Positions 8,641-15,721 of a DNA stretch of 41,795 bases are shown in pieces. Within the stretch, counting starts at the first letter, position 1, and the number at the start of each line of letters is the position of its first letter. Position numbers and translations under genes: made by a program. A model generated the notes under the pieces. The model saw nothing but the letters and a program-made list of their open reading frames with translations, ran no database searches and had not been told where the DNA came from. Source of the stretch: a virus; the IMG/VR virus record IMGVR_UViG_3300034521_000087, positions 1-41,795 of that record. One strand, given 5' to 3'.

Positions 8641-8979
8641 CCCCTCTTATTGCTGTGAGTCCTCTCAGAAATGAGGGGAAAGAGAATCAGGCTTCACGGG
8701 CTGGATTTTCAATAAAGCACGTAGTCATTGATACCCGTAAGCCTGAAATGAAAAAGGCCACGCAACTGCATGACCTTAATGAAAATAATAATGATTTGTT
8801 ATGTGTATTGTTTTGCAAGCGCCTCAACGGGTCGTGGCACGCCAGTGACTACAATCCATATTGTTCTATTTTAAGTATTGCTCAAGCTCTGCCGCGGATT
8901 TTATTATGCAAAACAGTGTCGAATCACATCAATAACACGAGAAATTGCTTATTTTTAGCTATTTACCGAAGGAGTAATT
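8641..8979. other. noncoding stretch upstream of the lysis cassette
   Basis: No convincing gene on either strand; the plus-strand ORF at 8655-8996 has poor composition and runs into a real start. It holds an imperfect 13-bp inverted repeat (8687-8700 with 8734-8746, one bulged base, loop about 33 nt). This would form a hairpin in the late minus-strand transcript just before the first holin-type gene. It also probably holds the promoter of the plus-strand gene at 8980 (TATTAT at 8902-8907, weak -35 TTGCTC at 8878-8883). Confidence 0.45.
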
Positions 8980-9225
8980 ATGACTGTCAACAATAATATT
9001 CTTACACACTGTCCGGCCTGTAACTTGCCCTTGACCTTAGGCCCTATCAGAGGGGATTTTCACGATTATACGTGTTCGACACATGGGAAGTTTAGTGTAT
9101 CAGGAACCGTGATAGTAATGGCTAACACTAGCCCGTCCACCATGGAAAACCTGTCGATAAAAATTCAGTCAGCTCAAAGACCTGAAGATATTGAAATGAT
9201 AACGACTTTAAACCTACTTGGTTAA
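8980..9225 (+). CDS. small zinc-binding moron protein on the opposite strand
   Basis: An 81-residue protein with a strong GAAGGAG six bases before ATG 8980. The N terminus carries HCPACNLPL and, about 22 residues later, YTCSTHGKFSVSG: a CxxC plus CxxH pair suggestive of a zinc ribbon. It is antisense to the late transcript, lies between the Q-like gene and lysis, and is bounded by its own hairpin terminator. That is the pattern of a moron expressed from the prophage. Function unknown. Confidence 0.7.
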   Translation: MTVNNNILTHCPACNLPLTLGPIRGDFHDYTCSTHGKFSVSGTVIVMANTSPSTMENLSIKIQSAQRPEDIEMITTLNLLG

Positions 9226-9243
9226 ACTTGCTTCAACGGCTAT

Positions 9244-9300
9244 ACGACGATATGACAGGGGTATTGATGCAAAGCACCTCGCGAATACCCCTGTCGTATC
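9244..9300 (+). terminator. long hairpin terminator after the plus-strand moron
   Basis: A 12-bp perfect inverted repeat (GACAGGGGTATT / AATACCCCTGTC) is flanked by weaker outer pairing (CGGC / GCCG). It lies 20 bases after the stop of the zinc-ribbon moron. The T tract is poor, so it may act as a bidirectional block or RNA stabiliser. Confidence 0.5.
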
Positions 9301-9305
9301 GCCGG

Positions 9306-9333
9306 AAAGCAAAAGCCCCGACTAGCGGGGCTC
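9306..9333 (-). terminator. minus-strand terminator, end of early operon / late leader terminator
   Basis: Minus-strand stem AGCCCCG (loop ctagt) CGGGGCT followed by TTTGCTTT. It lies about 140 bases beyond the Q-like gene stop and about 65 bases after a candidate late promoter, the position expected for tR', which Q proteins override. Confidence 0.65.
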
Positions 9334-9397
9334 TCGTCATAATCAAATTGTCGCTTCTCATCGCTGCCATCGTGGCGCAGCTCTGCCAAGCATAAAT

Positions 9398-9427
9398 ACA
9401 TTAGCTAACTTCCTGGCCCGTTTTCAA
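9398..9427 (-). promoter_or_regulatory. candidate late promoter PR'
   Basis: On the minus strand TTGAAA (9422-9427) and TAATGT (9398-9403) are separated by 18 bases. They lie just after the Q-like gene and upstream of a terminator. This is the architecture of lambdoid PR'-tR'. The -10 match is mediocre, so the call rests on arrangement. Confidence 0.4.
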
Positions 9428-9474
9428 CTCTGTCATTTAAAAATAGCACTAAAAGCTAAAATATACATTTGTGA

Positions 9475-10074
9475 CTATTCGGATAAGAGTTTCCTTGAGG
9501 ACAGAAAAACCTTTGCTCTGAAGATTTCCAGGCACCAGCGCACTCGTTTTCTGGCCTCTCCATCAGTCAGCCAGGGCGCGATAACCTGCAATTCTCTGGT
9601 GATGTCTGAGATTTTTTTTCTTGTGGTGTAATACTGGCATCCAACCACATAAACAGGATCGTTCAGGTCGAAAGCCTGAAGAACGGATTCCTCGACGAAC
9701 GCAACATCATCACTATTGATGGCCTCATCAATTATACTGACCTGCCGCTCGGGCCAGAGAATTATGCGTGCCCGCCGTAATGCCTGCTCACCGCGAAATC
9801 CCTCTTCCCTCGCTTGATTCAACGCGATGGTAAAACGCTCGAGCGCTTTATCAGACCAGTTCCTCCCCCTGATTACGTTCCAGCATGAATGTCCGCATGG
9901 TTTTCTTGGAGCAACTCCACCGCGAACACTTTCACCCCATACAGCGAGAAGAGATTTGATCCATCCAGACTGGATATCGGTCAGGAGCATGCTTTTCCCC
10001 AACCAGCTTTTGCGCGGCGCTATCGCTGCCTTTTCCAGCGCTGCCCGATGCGAACGTTTTTGACGAGGCGTCAT
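9475..10074 (-). CDS. DUF1133-type protein at the position of late antiterminator Q
   Basis: A 199-residue basic protein if started at ATG 10074 (MTPRQKRSHRAAL); an upstream GTG at 10089 is possible. The motifs PRKSWLGKSMLL, QSGWIKSLLAVWGESVRGG and YTTRKKISDITRELQ fit the DUF1133 family of lambdoid phages, found at the Q position. The last part (TDGEARKRVRWCLEIFRAKVFLS) is helical and basic, plausible for DNA or RNA polymerase contact. Antitermination is inferred from position; it is the last early gene before the late promoter. Confidence 0.7.
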   Translation of the reverse strand: MTPRQKRSHRAALEKAAIAPRKSWLGKSMLLTDIQSGWIKSLLAVWGESVRGGVAPRKPCGHSCWNVIRGRNWSDKALERFTIALNQAREEGFRGEQALRRARIILWPERQVSIIDEAINSDDVAFVEESVLQAFDLNDPVYVVGCQYYTTRKKISDITRELQVIAPWLTDGEARKRVRWCLEIFRAKVFLSSRKLLSE

Positions 10075-10089
10075 TATTCTTCTCTCCAC

Positions 10090-11079
10090 TTATGCCAGCA
10101 CACCAATTGCAAGCGCGCGATCGATAAAACGAAATATCAACTCCAGTTGGGAGCCGTATTTCTCTTCGAATGCCACGGTATCCGCATGTAACTCGTCGTG
10201 ATGCTCTCTGCACAAAGGCAACACCCAGAGGTCATGCGCTTTTGTCCCCATGCCGCCCTGACCGTGCCCTATCAGGTGGTGCGGATCATCTGCCTGCTTA
10301 CCACAGCAGGCGCACGGCTGGGCCTTCACCCAGCGCGTGTATTTCTCATTTTCCCAGCGTCTCCGCTTCGGGCGTAGCATGAAGCTTTCCGGCGATTCCG
10401 GATCAATCCTGAGTGTCAGTACCTTCTTCGCCTTCTCCTGCACAATGCTGGTGGCCGGTAATGAGGGCACAATATCGCTTTCTCGCATGATCGATTTCGG
10501 TTCTTCAACCGGCAATCTCAGCGCCTTATGTGCAACACTTTCAGGAATAACATCGCCCAGATCATTTCTGACCATCCACCAGCACAACTCCGGAAGAGTC
10601 AGAACATGCGACTCAGAAAAACCTAAATCTGTTCGAATGACTGACAAAATCCAGGATACCAGGTTTTTGCTGGCTATATCTGCAAGCTGTTCCGTGTATT
10701 GACCAGCGAGAGTGTGGTCACAGTGCCAGCACAACCGGATGCTACCAGGCTGATGGCGCATTATCGTGAAATTCTTGTCGTGCCATGTTGAATGGGGCCA
10801 CTGGCATTCGAACTTTTTGTTTAACCAGCCATCAAGCGAAGACAATCCACCAGCGCGCTGAATAACGCGCTGATCCTCAAATATCTCACTCATTACCGGA
10901 ACGTCTGCCAGTGGCTGAACCGCTGCCGGCACAGGACCAGTATCGTAAGAGGCCATGCTTTCAGGTTCTGGCTCGAGTAAAACCCGACCGCGCATGAATA
11001 GCGGCATCAGTTCAGCGCCGGGGCGGAAAAGCACAACCCCCATTCGATGAGCTATTTCAGGAGTTAACAACGCTCTCAC
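10090..11079 (-). CDS. DUF968 protein with C-terminal HNH/zinc domain
   Basis: A 329-residue protein. The C-terminal third has CACCGKQADDPHHLIGHGQGG, followed by LPLCREHHDELHAD, a zinc-coordinating HNH-like module seen in DUF968 proteins of lambdoid phages and prophages (YdfU type). The middle contains a CWHCDHT knuckle. It probably acts on DNA in recombination or replication, but no reaction is proven. It starts at GTG 11079 with GAGG upstream and ends just before the Q-like gene. Confidence 0.82.
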   Translation of the reverse strand: MRALLTPEIAHRMGVVLFRPGAELMPLFMRGRVLLEPEPESMASYDTGPVPAAVQPLADVPVMSEIFEDQRVIQRAGGLSSLDGWLNKKFECQWPHSTWHDKNFTIMRHQPGSIRLCWHCDHTLAGQYTEQLADIASKNLVSWILSVIRTDLGFSESHVLTLPELCWWMVRNDLGDVIPESVAHKALRLPVEEPKSIMRESDIVPSLPATSIVQEKAKKVLTLRIDPESPESFMLRPKRRRWENEKYTRWVKAQPCACCGKQADDPHHLIGHGQGGMGTKAHDLWVLPLCREHHDELHADTVAFEEKYGSQLELIFRFIDRALAIGVLA

Positions 11080-11086
11080 AGCAACC

Positions 11087-11902
11087 TCACCCGACCAGAT
11101 CGATAAGCTTCATCAACTCAGCAAATTTTGACTCGAAGAAATGTGGCTGGGTCTCGCGCGGGTTTGCTGGACTGGTAATGTTTTTCCCAAACAGACAGCC
11201 TTTCGCAGTAAGCGACCAGAACTTTTTAACTCCATTGATACCTGAACGGCTCTGGCGCTGTTTCTGCTCAACAATCCCCTGCCGGGACATCATGTGATAG
11301 ACCTGATTGGCAGTGATCCGGAGATTATTAGCCTTGAGGAGGGCGCTTAGTGATTGCGTAGGTCGACTAGACCCGTCCTGTGCGCCTGCTGGTGCATCAA
11401 TTGCATAGTGCGGCATCAGGTCTGGCAGGCCAGCAACTTGCTGCAGTTTGTGGTACGCCCCAAGCTTTGATGAATTTGAGAGGTTCAGCATTTTGGCGGC
11501 TGATTCGAGCAGGATAATACCGGCCTGAATTTTATCTGAAGTTTGTGAATGCGAAGCCGCATTCTGAGCAGCATCGAACGTTCTGATGACCTTAAGGTTA
11601 AAGGATGGGCTAATCCACATTGCATAGGCGTAAACAAGCTCTTTGCAGACGTAGGTTCCTCCGTTACGCCCCTGAATTGTCATCACCGGAATACTACGGG
11701 AATTTCCCGTAGTTTCTTTTTCCAACAATTCCACCAACGCCTGGGTTTCTGGACGCCGCATGAACTCATGGACTTCCATTGAACGAGCGGATCGCTTTTC
11801 GCCTGAAGCGTTAAGCGCTGCTTTTTGCAGATCGTTAAGGCAGTAATTGGATTCAAAATATTGACGTACGGAAACGTCATCAATTACAAGTAACTGATTC
11901 AT
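11087..11902 (-). CDS. KilA-N domain regulatory protein
   Basis: With ATG 11902 (MNQLLVIDD) and GGAGAAAAC upstream the protein is 271 residues. Residues about 60-115 (RSIPVMTIQGRNGGTYVCKELVYAYAMWISPSFNLKVIRTFD) form a KilA-N DNA-binding domain. The C-terminal part (QSLSALLKANNLRITANQVYHMMSRQGIV...FWSLTAKG) resembles the wHTH found in phage antirepressor-like proteins. The frame stays open upstream to 11998, overlapping rusA, but that extension lacks a good start. Predicted DNA-binding regulator or antirepressor. Confidence 0.82.
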   Translation of the reverse strand: MNQLLVIDDVSVRQYFESNYCLNDLQKAALNASGEKRSARSMEVHEFMRRPETQALVELLEKETTGNSRSIPVMTIQGRNGGTYVCKELVYAYAMWISPSFNLKVIRTFDAAQNAASHSQTSDKIQAGIILLESAAKMLNLSNSSKLGAYHKLQQVAGLPDLMPHYAIDAPAGAQDGSSRPTQSLSALLKANNLRITANQVYHMMSRQGIVEQKQRQSRSGINGVKKFWSLTAKGCLFGKNITSPANPRETQPHFFESKFAELMKLIDLVG

Positions 11903-11991
11903 TGTTTTCTCCACTGTTTTAGTGCGAAGGGGACTGCACTCCCGTTTCGCTTGCACCGGATAACCATACCCTGAATTACCCATGTTTTGCT

Positions 11992-12378
11992 CTAGCAAGA
12001 TGATATTTTTTCCTCAAATTTCTTGATCGAGATCTCTACTCTTCCCCCTTTCACTACTGGCCCCCACTCCACCAGCATTCTTTTTACCTGGCTGTCGTCT
12101 TCCCAGATCCCCGCATGGGTAAGAGCGTCAAACAGCGCTTTGTTGTAGTTATCCAGATCCCGGATCCGGTTGTCAGGCGGGAACAGGATTATTTCAACAG
12201 CCGCCGGTGACGATGACGGCTTCGGGAGCATGCGCAGTTGTTCAATGATTGCCGCACATGCTGACGACTGGAACTGGCGACCTTTGGCACTTATCAGGTG
12301 GCGCCCTGCCAGCGGCCCCTTATTCGGGGCGCGCCAGTACGTGTTCACACTCGGAGGAAACGGCAGCACCAGCTTCAT
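11992..12378 (-). CDS. rusA: RusA-type Holliday junction resolvase
   Basis: A 128-residue homodimeric endonuclease that resolves four-way junctions before packaging. Seen: the N-terminal LPFPPSVNTYWR motif, and the acidic triad region PPDNRIRDLDNYNKALFDAL with D74 and D76, then GIWEDDSQV with D95. These align with Asp70, Asp72 and Asp91 of E. coli RusA at a constant offset of 4. It overlaps the upstream gene by 4 bases (ATGA). Confidence 0.95.
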   Translation of the reverse strand: MKLVLPFPPSVNTYWRAPNKGPLAGRHLISAKGRQFQSSACAAIIEQLRMLPKPSSSPAAVEIILFPPDNRIRDLDNYNKALFDALTHAGIWEDDSQVKRMLVEWGPVVKGGRVEISIKKFEEKISSC

Positions 12379-12698
12379 ACCCGGATCCCCTTGTTTTTGA
12401 GATAGGCGATTGCACGGTCCTTCGCACCATCCTCACCATTCACAAGTGCATGCAGCAGGGAATCAGCATCAGCAACGTTCTCCAGATCGTTGATGGCTAT
12501 TCCCCGCGAAACGCCACGCGTCAGGGTGATAGCTCCTTTCCTCTCCAGTGCGCGCAGATGATCCGCAGCGGCATTTGGGGAGCTGCATCCCAGCAGCCCT
12601 GAAAGTTCTGTATTGGTTGGAGGATAACCATGCTCGCGTTGAAAGCTGATCAGGGTATCCAGTACATGCTGCTGGCGAGCCGTAAGAATTTCTTTCAC
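12375..12698 (-). CDS. LexA-type winged-helix DNA-binding protein
   Basis: A 107-residue protein. Residues 1-70 (LTARQQHVLDTLISFQREHGYPPTNTELSGLLGCSSPNAAADHLRALERKGAI) match the LexA DNA-binding domain, including the GYPPT turn. There is no S24 protease domain: the tail is only about 35 residues. It could compete for LexA sites or read phage operators; this is inference. It starts at GTG 12698 (GGGGGA upstream), overlapping the methyltransferase stop as GTGA. Confidence 0.82.
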   Translation of the reverse strand: MKEILTARQQHVLDTLISFQREHGYPPTNTELSGLLGCSSPNAAADHLRALERKGAITLTRGVSRGIAINDLENVADADSLLHALVNGEDGAKDRAIAYLKNKGIRV

Positions 12699-13570
12699 GT
12701 GCTTTCCCCCAGAATGTTGACCATCTGAGCAGAGGCAACAGCAATAATCTCGCTGGTGGGCATACGTTCAAGCCATAGCTGATTGATATTGCCTTTCAGC
12801 TTGTTCTGCTGTGACTCAGTCAGGGCGTCGACGCCATCCACCTGGTTAAACACCAGACCAACCTCGAGAGGCCAGATACGCGATTCAACTTCTGGTAATG
12901 TCAGCGGCGCAGGTGGCTGTACTGTTTCTGCCTGCTGGGCCTTACCAGCGGCAAATGTGACCAGCGACATAAACGCCTTCCCTTTTTCCTCCAGATCGGT
13001 ACGGCTGATGTAGCTGAAACGCTCGCCGCGCCATGACTTATCGAAGATTGCAATGGCACCAGCAAAGAAAGCACCAGTGGGTTTCTGCTTATCGTCAGCA
13101 GGAACAAACCACACAGGGAGATCGAAACCAATGCGACCGCGAATAAACATGATGTGATCGGCATCTTCAGGCCACCATGTTTCACTTGTCGCCGCTTTAA
13201 TGAGGAACACGTAACGCCCACCCTTTTCACGCATCTCCATTGTGTGATCCATGATGTGGGTCATGCCGGTGATCGCCTGTTTTTCGTGGTACTGAGAACG
13301 GCTATAGGGTGGATTACCGAATGCGGCCCCGCCGATTGACTCCAGCATTTCCGACCAATCCTGCATCAGCGCGTTATCTTCGGCTGTGTACCAGACCGGG
13401 CACTTCGCGTTATCGTCGTCAGCAAACAGATCCAGAACCAACGGCCCAAATATTGCGTTGATCCCCCAAAACAACAGATCCGGAGTACGCCATTGATCGC
13501 CAACCTCTTTCAGTTCGTGGGCTGGTTTGCTGCGCAGTTCCGCCAGCGCCTGGCAATATTTGTTTGTCAT
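12695..13570 (-). CDS. phage DNA N6-adenine methyltransferase (Dam family)
   Basis: A 291-residue protein. The catalytic motif NPPY occurs in GGAAFGNPPYSRSQYHEK near residue 90. LVLDLFADDDNAKC and WRTPDLLFWGINAIFG are typical of phage-type Dam enzymes. It probably methylates adenine in GATC or a similar site, protecting phage DNA or timing replication. The C-terminal 70 residues look like a separate helical extension. It overlaps the replication gene by one base (TAATG). Confidence 0.9.
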   Translation of the reverse strand: MTNKYCQALAELRSKPAHELKEVGDQWRTPDLLFWGINAIFGPLVLDLFADDDNAKCPVWYTAEDNALMQDWSEMLESIGGAAFGNPPYSRSQYHEKQAITGMTHIMDHTMEMREKGGRYVFLIKAATSETWWPEDADHIMFIRGRIGFDLPVWFVPADDKQKPTGAFFAGAIAIFDKSWRGERFSYISRTDLEEKGKAFMSLVTFAAGKAQQAETVQPPAPLTLPEVESRIWPLEVGLVFNQVDGVDALTESQQNKLKGNINQLWLERMPTSEIIAVASAQMVNILGEST

Positions 13571-14502
13571 TATCCCCTGAACCCCTCTGGAATTTTGGTA
13601 TCAACCGGACCGACCTTCATTGGGTCATGTTTCTTTCCGCCCCAAGATTCACGTGGCGGACGCCCCTTCTTGTCCCAACGGATCCCGCTTTGCAGATACC
13701 CCTCAAATTTTTTCGGGCCAAACAGTGTTTCAGGGCGCATGTACTGGTACTGCTCATCGTTGCCGTTCCAGTGCTCGTGTTTCAGGTCGATGACCAGTTG
13801 CAGATCAGCGACGCTGTAACCTTCACGCAGACGAGCACGAATATTTTCCAGCGAGGTTTTTGATTTCTGATAACGGGAACCGCTGACCTGGTTCAAATGG
13901 GTTAAAACCAGAATGGCGTTATCGGTGATCGCAACTTCAGTGTCTGGTTGCAACGCAACCGGACAAGAAGGTTTTATGATCTGTTTGTGGTGATCTGAGT
14001 AATGATCTGTATAGAGAATAGGTTCCGCGACTTCGCGGTTATGGTTCCGCGATTCTGCGTTTTCTGTTCCGTGATTCTGCGGAATAGGTTCCGCGACTTC
14101 GCGTTTCCCGTTCCGCGATTCTGCGGAATCCAGTGTTGTAGGGAATAAAGCCTCGATTAATGCATCCCCGTCTATACGGTAGTGCGTCTTTTTCGTACCG
14201 TTTACCTGCTTTTGCGCTTTATCAACAATTCCAGGTAACCAGCGAGTGCAAATCTTGTTTACCAGCCGCTGTACCTGGTCTTCACTGACTCCACGAATTT
14301 CCGCAGCTAACTCACTGTGCTCTTTGTAGAACCAGCCATCCTTCAGGTCTGATTTCCCGGACCAGAAGACCAACTGGTTGAGAACTGCCCCCAAAGCATG
14401 CGCCTGCTGATCACCGGAAAAAAAATCAAGGTAAGGGACCGGGATTGTTATTGCGTTGCGCTGGCCCGACAGCGACTGAACGATTTCAAATATCTGGCTC
14501 AT
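13570..14502 (-). CDS. replication initiator, O-like, conserved phage C-terminal domain
   Basis: A 310-residue protein. The N-terminal part (ALGAVLNQLVFWSGKSDLKDGWFYKEHSELAAEI...QVQRLVNKI) reads as a winged helix for origin binding. A low-complexity linker at about 120-165 is encoded by the iterons. The C-terminal part (LTHLNQVSGSRYQKSKTSLENIRARLREGYS...TLFGPKKFEGYLQ) matches the Phg_2220_C replication domain. There is no helicase or loader partner gene nearby, so host DnaC/DnaB loading is probably recruited directly. Origin inside its own coding region, as in lambda O. Confidence 0.88.
   Translation of the reverse strand: MSQIFEIVQSLSGQRNAITIPVPYLDFFSGDQQAHALGAVLNQLVFWSGKSDLKDGWFYKEHSELAAEIRGVSEDQVQRLVNKICTRWLPGIVDKAQKQVNGTKKTHYRIDGDALIEALFPTTLDSAESRNGKREVAEPIPQNHGTENAESRNHNREVAEPILYTDHYSDHHKQIIKPSCPVALQPDTEVAITDNAILVLTHLNQVSGSRYQKSKTSLENIRARLREGYSVADLQLVIDLKHEHWNGNDEQYQYMRPETLFGPKKFEGYLQSGIRWDKKGRPPRESWGGKKHDPMKVGPVDTKIPEGFRG
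14022..14131. repeat. five tandem 22-bp iterons, predicted replication origin
   Basis: Five back-to-back 22-base units start at 14022, 14044, 14066, 14088 and 14110. Each opens with GTTCCGCGA (one has GTTCCGTGA), then TTCTGCG or CTTCGCG, then a variable end. They lie in the linker of the O-like gene, as lambda ori does. Three TGATCTG repeats (13978, 13991, 14003), each with a GATC, lie on the low-coordinate side beside AT-rich sequence. Confidence 0.85.
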
Positions 14503-14671
14503 GATCGTCCTTTATCTCAGTAAACTTGCGCTGGAACTGCTCAAGCGGGCTGAAGCACTCATGCTCATAGCCTTTACGCAGGTAAATAACGCGGCGAGTT
14601 TCCGGTTCCCATCGGACAACGCGAACGGGGATTCCGTAGTGGTCTTTGAACCATCGGTTAAGTTCTCGCAT
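14486..14671 (-). CDS. DUF4222 protein
   Basis: A 61-residue basic protein (RWFKDHYGIPVRVVRWEPETRRVIYLRKGYEHECFSPLEQFQRKF) matching DUF4222 of lambdoid phages. The ATG 14671 has GAGGGG upstream. It overlaps the O-like gene by 17 bases. Location between the CII-like regulator and O suggests an early regulatory or accessory role; none is known. Confidence 0.8.
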   Translation of the reverse strand: MRELNRWFKDHYGIPVRVVRWEPETRRVIYLRKGYEHECFSPLEQFQRKFTEIKDDHEPDI

Positions 14672-14838
14672 AAGGATTCCCCTCTACGGCGCCATACCCC
14701 CACAATTGCCATCGCCCGACTGTGGTTACAGGGAACCCAGCGGCCTGATACCATGCGCTCATACCGAAACATGATGTAACCCTGAACAGGGAATGCACGT
14801 AGTTGCGGTATGCGGTTCTTTACCGTTAAACTGTTCAT
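14512..14838 (-). CDS. small early protein overlapping the DUF4222 gene
   Basis: ATG 14838 opens a frame of 108 codons. Its first 55 residues (NSLTVKNRIPQLRAFPVQGYIMFRYERM, WVPCNHSRAMAIVGVWRRRG) look coding and fill the gap after the CII-like gene, overlapping it by 4 bases (ATGA). The remainder lies in another frame of the DUF4222 gene and has Ser-rich, non-protein-like composition. The native product may once have ended near 14670. Function unknown. Confidence 0.5.
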   Translation of the reverse strand: MNSLTVKNRIPQLRAFPVQGYIMFRYERMVSGRWVPCNHSRAMAIVGVWRRRGESLCENLTDGSKTTTESPFALSDGNRKLAALFTCVKAMSMSASARLSSSSASLLR

Positions 14839-15389
14839 GCGTTAGTTTCTCCACTGATACGACACGCCACGGCGCCCGGAGCTGCACACTCGCGGGCGTC
14901 ACTCTTTTTCGGCGCACAAAAGACGCGAAAAAGCAGCGTTAAGTGTTCCTGCCATTTAGCCATCACCTGATAGCTGTTCTCTTCGATCTGGGCTCGTTCC
15001 TTCTCATCAATCACTCCGTCGGCTGTTGCCTTGCGAACGTACTGTGAATGCTTGCCAATCCACTCGACTGACTCCATCAGGCGCTGGTTGATATCGCCGT
15101 TCTCAATCTCTTCAACATCAGCCAAAGGCACAAAAACACCGTTGGAGTGACGTGCGATAGCATTCGCAATATGGTTTGAGCCACCAGCTCTCTGTAACAC
15201 CATTGCCCAGCCAAGCGGGAAGATCTGATCACCATCAGCCCTAAGGCGGTTAAACAGTGCATTTTCAGTAACGCCCAACCACTCAGCAGCCTCGGCATAA
15301 CCACCAGGCAATTCGGTGATCGTCTTTTTGATTGCGCCCACCAGCCAGGATGGTTGCTTATCAACTTTCCATTCGGGTTCTTTTCCCAC
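14835..15389 (-). CDS. CII-like phage regulatory protein (YmfL / Phage_CP76 type)
   Basis: A 184-residue protein, second gene of the PR operon, in the cII position. Residues 15-60 (LVGAIKKTITELPGGYAEAAEWLGVTENALFNRLRADG) contain a helix-turn-helix. A helical middle follows (MESVEWIGKHSQYVRKATADGVIDEKERAQIEEN). It starts at GTG 15389 with AGAGGA upstream. Predicted transcription activator of lysogeny genes by analogy with CII; the regulated promoter is not identified. Confidence 0.72.
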   Translation of the reverse strand: MGKEPEWKVDKQPSWLVGAIKKTITELPGGYAEAAEWLGVTENALFNRLRADGDQIFPLGWAMVLQRAGGSNHIANAIARHSNGVFVPLADVEEIENGDINQRLMESVEWIGKHSQYVRKATADGVIDEKERAQIEENSYQVMAKWQEHLTLLFRVFCAPKKSDARECAAPGAVACRISGETNA

Positions 15390-15432
15390 GGCTTGTTCCT
15401 CTCTTCTGTGGTTATAAAAAACGAAATATTTG

Positions 15433-15633
15433 TTACTGTTTTGGATAAATGTCAGGACGAAGATCGGATTTGCTGATAATTCCAGAAGTGGTTTCTTCCA
15501 GCTTTTTAGCTAAGGAAAAACCGGCTTTTTTGTAACCATTAAAAACTAAGCGCAGGTAGCCAGGTGTTGACCCAACGCTTCCGGCTAAATCACCTTGTTG
15601 CTCTTTGGTTAAAGAGTCCCAATACTCTTTCAT
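15433..15633 (-). CDS. cro: Cro-like repressor
   Basis: ATG 15633 follows AGGAGGT by 7 bases and gives 66 residues. The helix-turn-helix region is GDLAGSVGSTPGYLRLVFNGYKKAGFSLAKKLEE, as in YdaS/Cro-type proteins. It is divergent from cI with three operator-like palindromes between. The Shine-Dalgarno sequence lies inside the operator nearest cro. It should repress PRM and later PR. The longer in-frame extension to 15705 crosses the operators and is rejected. Confidence 0.85.
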   Translation of the reverse strand: MKEYWDSLTKEQQGDLAGSVGSTPGYLRLVFNGYKKAGFSLAKKLEETTSGIISKSDLRPDIYPKQ

Positions 15634-15636
15634 GAT

Positions 15637-15704
15637 ATGTACCTCCTGTGTACATATTACACGAAAGAAATGAACCATCAAGGTACTTGTACCACTGAGG
15701 TACA
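15637..15704. promoter_or_regulatory. OR operator region with PR promoter
   Basis: Three palindromes based on GTACC: ATGTAC-N7-GTACAT (15637-15655), GGTACTTGTACC (15682-15693) and TGTACC-N5-GGTACA (15688-15704). The minus-strand PR promoter is TTGATG (15676-15681), 16 bases, TAATAT (15654-15659). The last operator has the same arms as the one in PL, identifying the CI/Cro recognition site. Confidence 0.8.
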
Positions 15705-15715
15705 AATTGTTTAAT
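15687..15715 (+). promoter_or_regulatory. PRM promoter for cI
   Basis: TTGTAC (15687-15692) and TTTAAT (15710-15715) with 17-base spacing. A start about 7 bases after the -10 falls on 15722, the A of the cI start codon, giving a leaderless mRNA as for lambda PRM. The operator at 15688-15704 overlaps it. Confidence 0.6.
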
Positions 15716-15721
15716 TTACTG

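Noticed and set aside
8655-8996. 113-codon plus-strand ORF upstream of the zinc-ribbon moron
   Set aside because: Composition is not protein-like, and it overruns the strong start at 8980 in a different frame.
14022-14131. CRISPR-like array
   Set aside because: The repeats are directly adjacent without spacers and lie in the initiator gene; they are iterons.
15687-15721. TTG start at 15707 for cI
   Set aside because: It lies in the PRM promoter region, downstream of the operator; the leaderless ATG 15722 is consistent with the promoter spacing.
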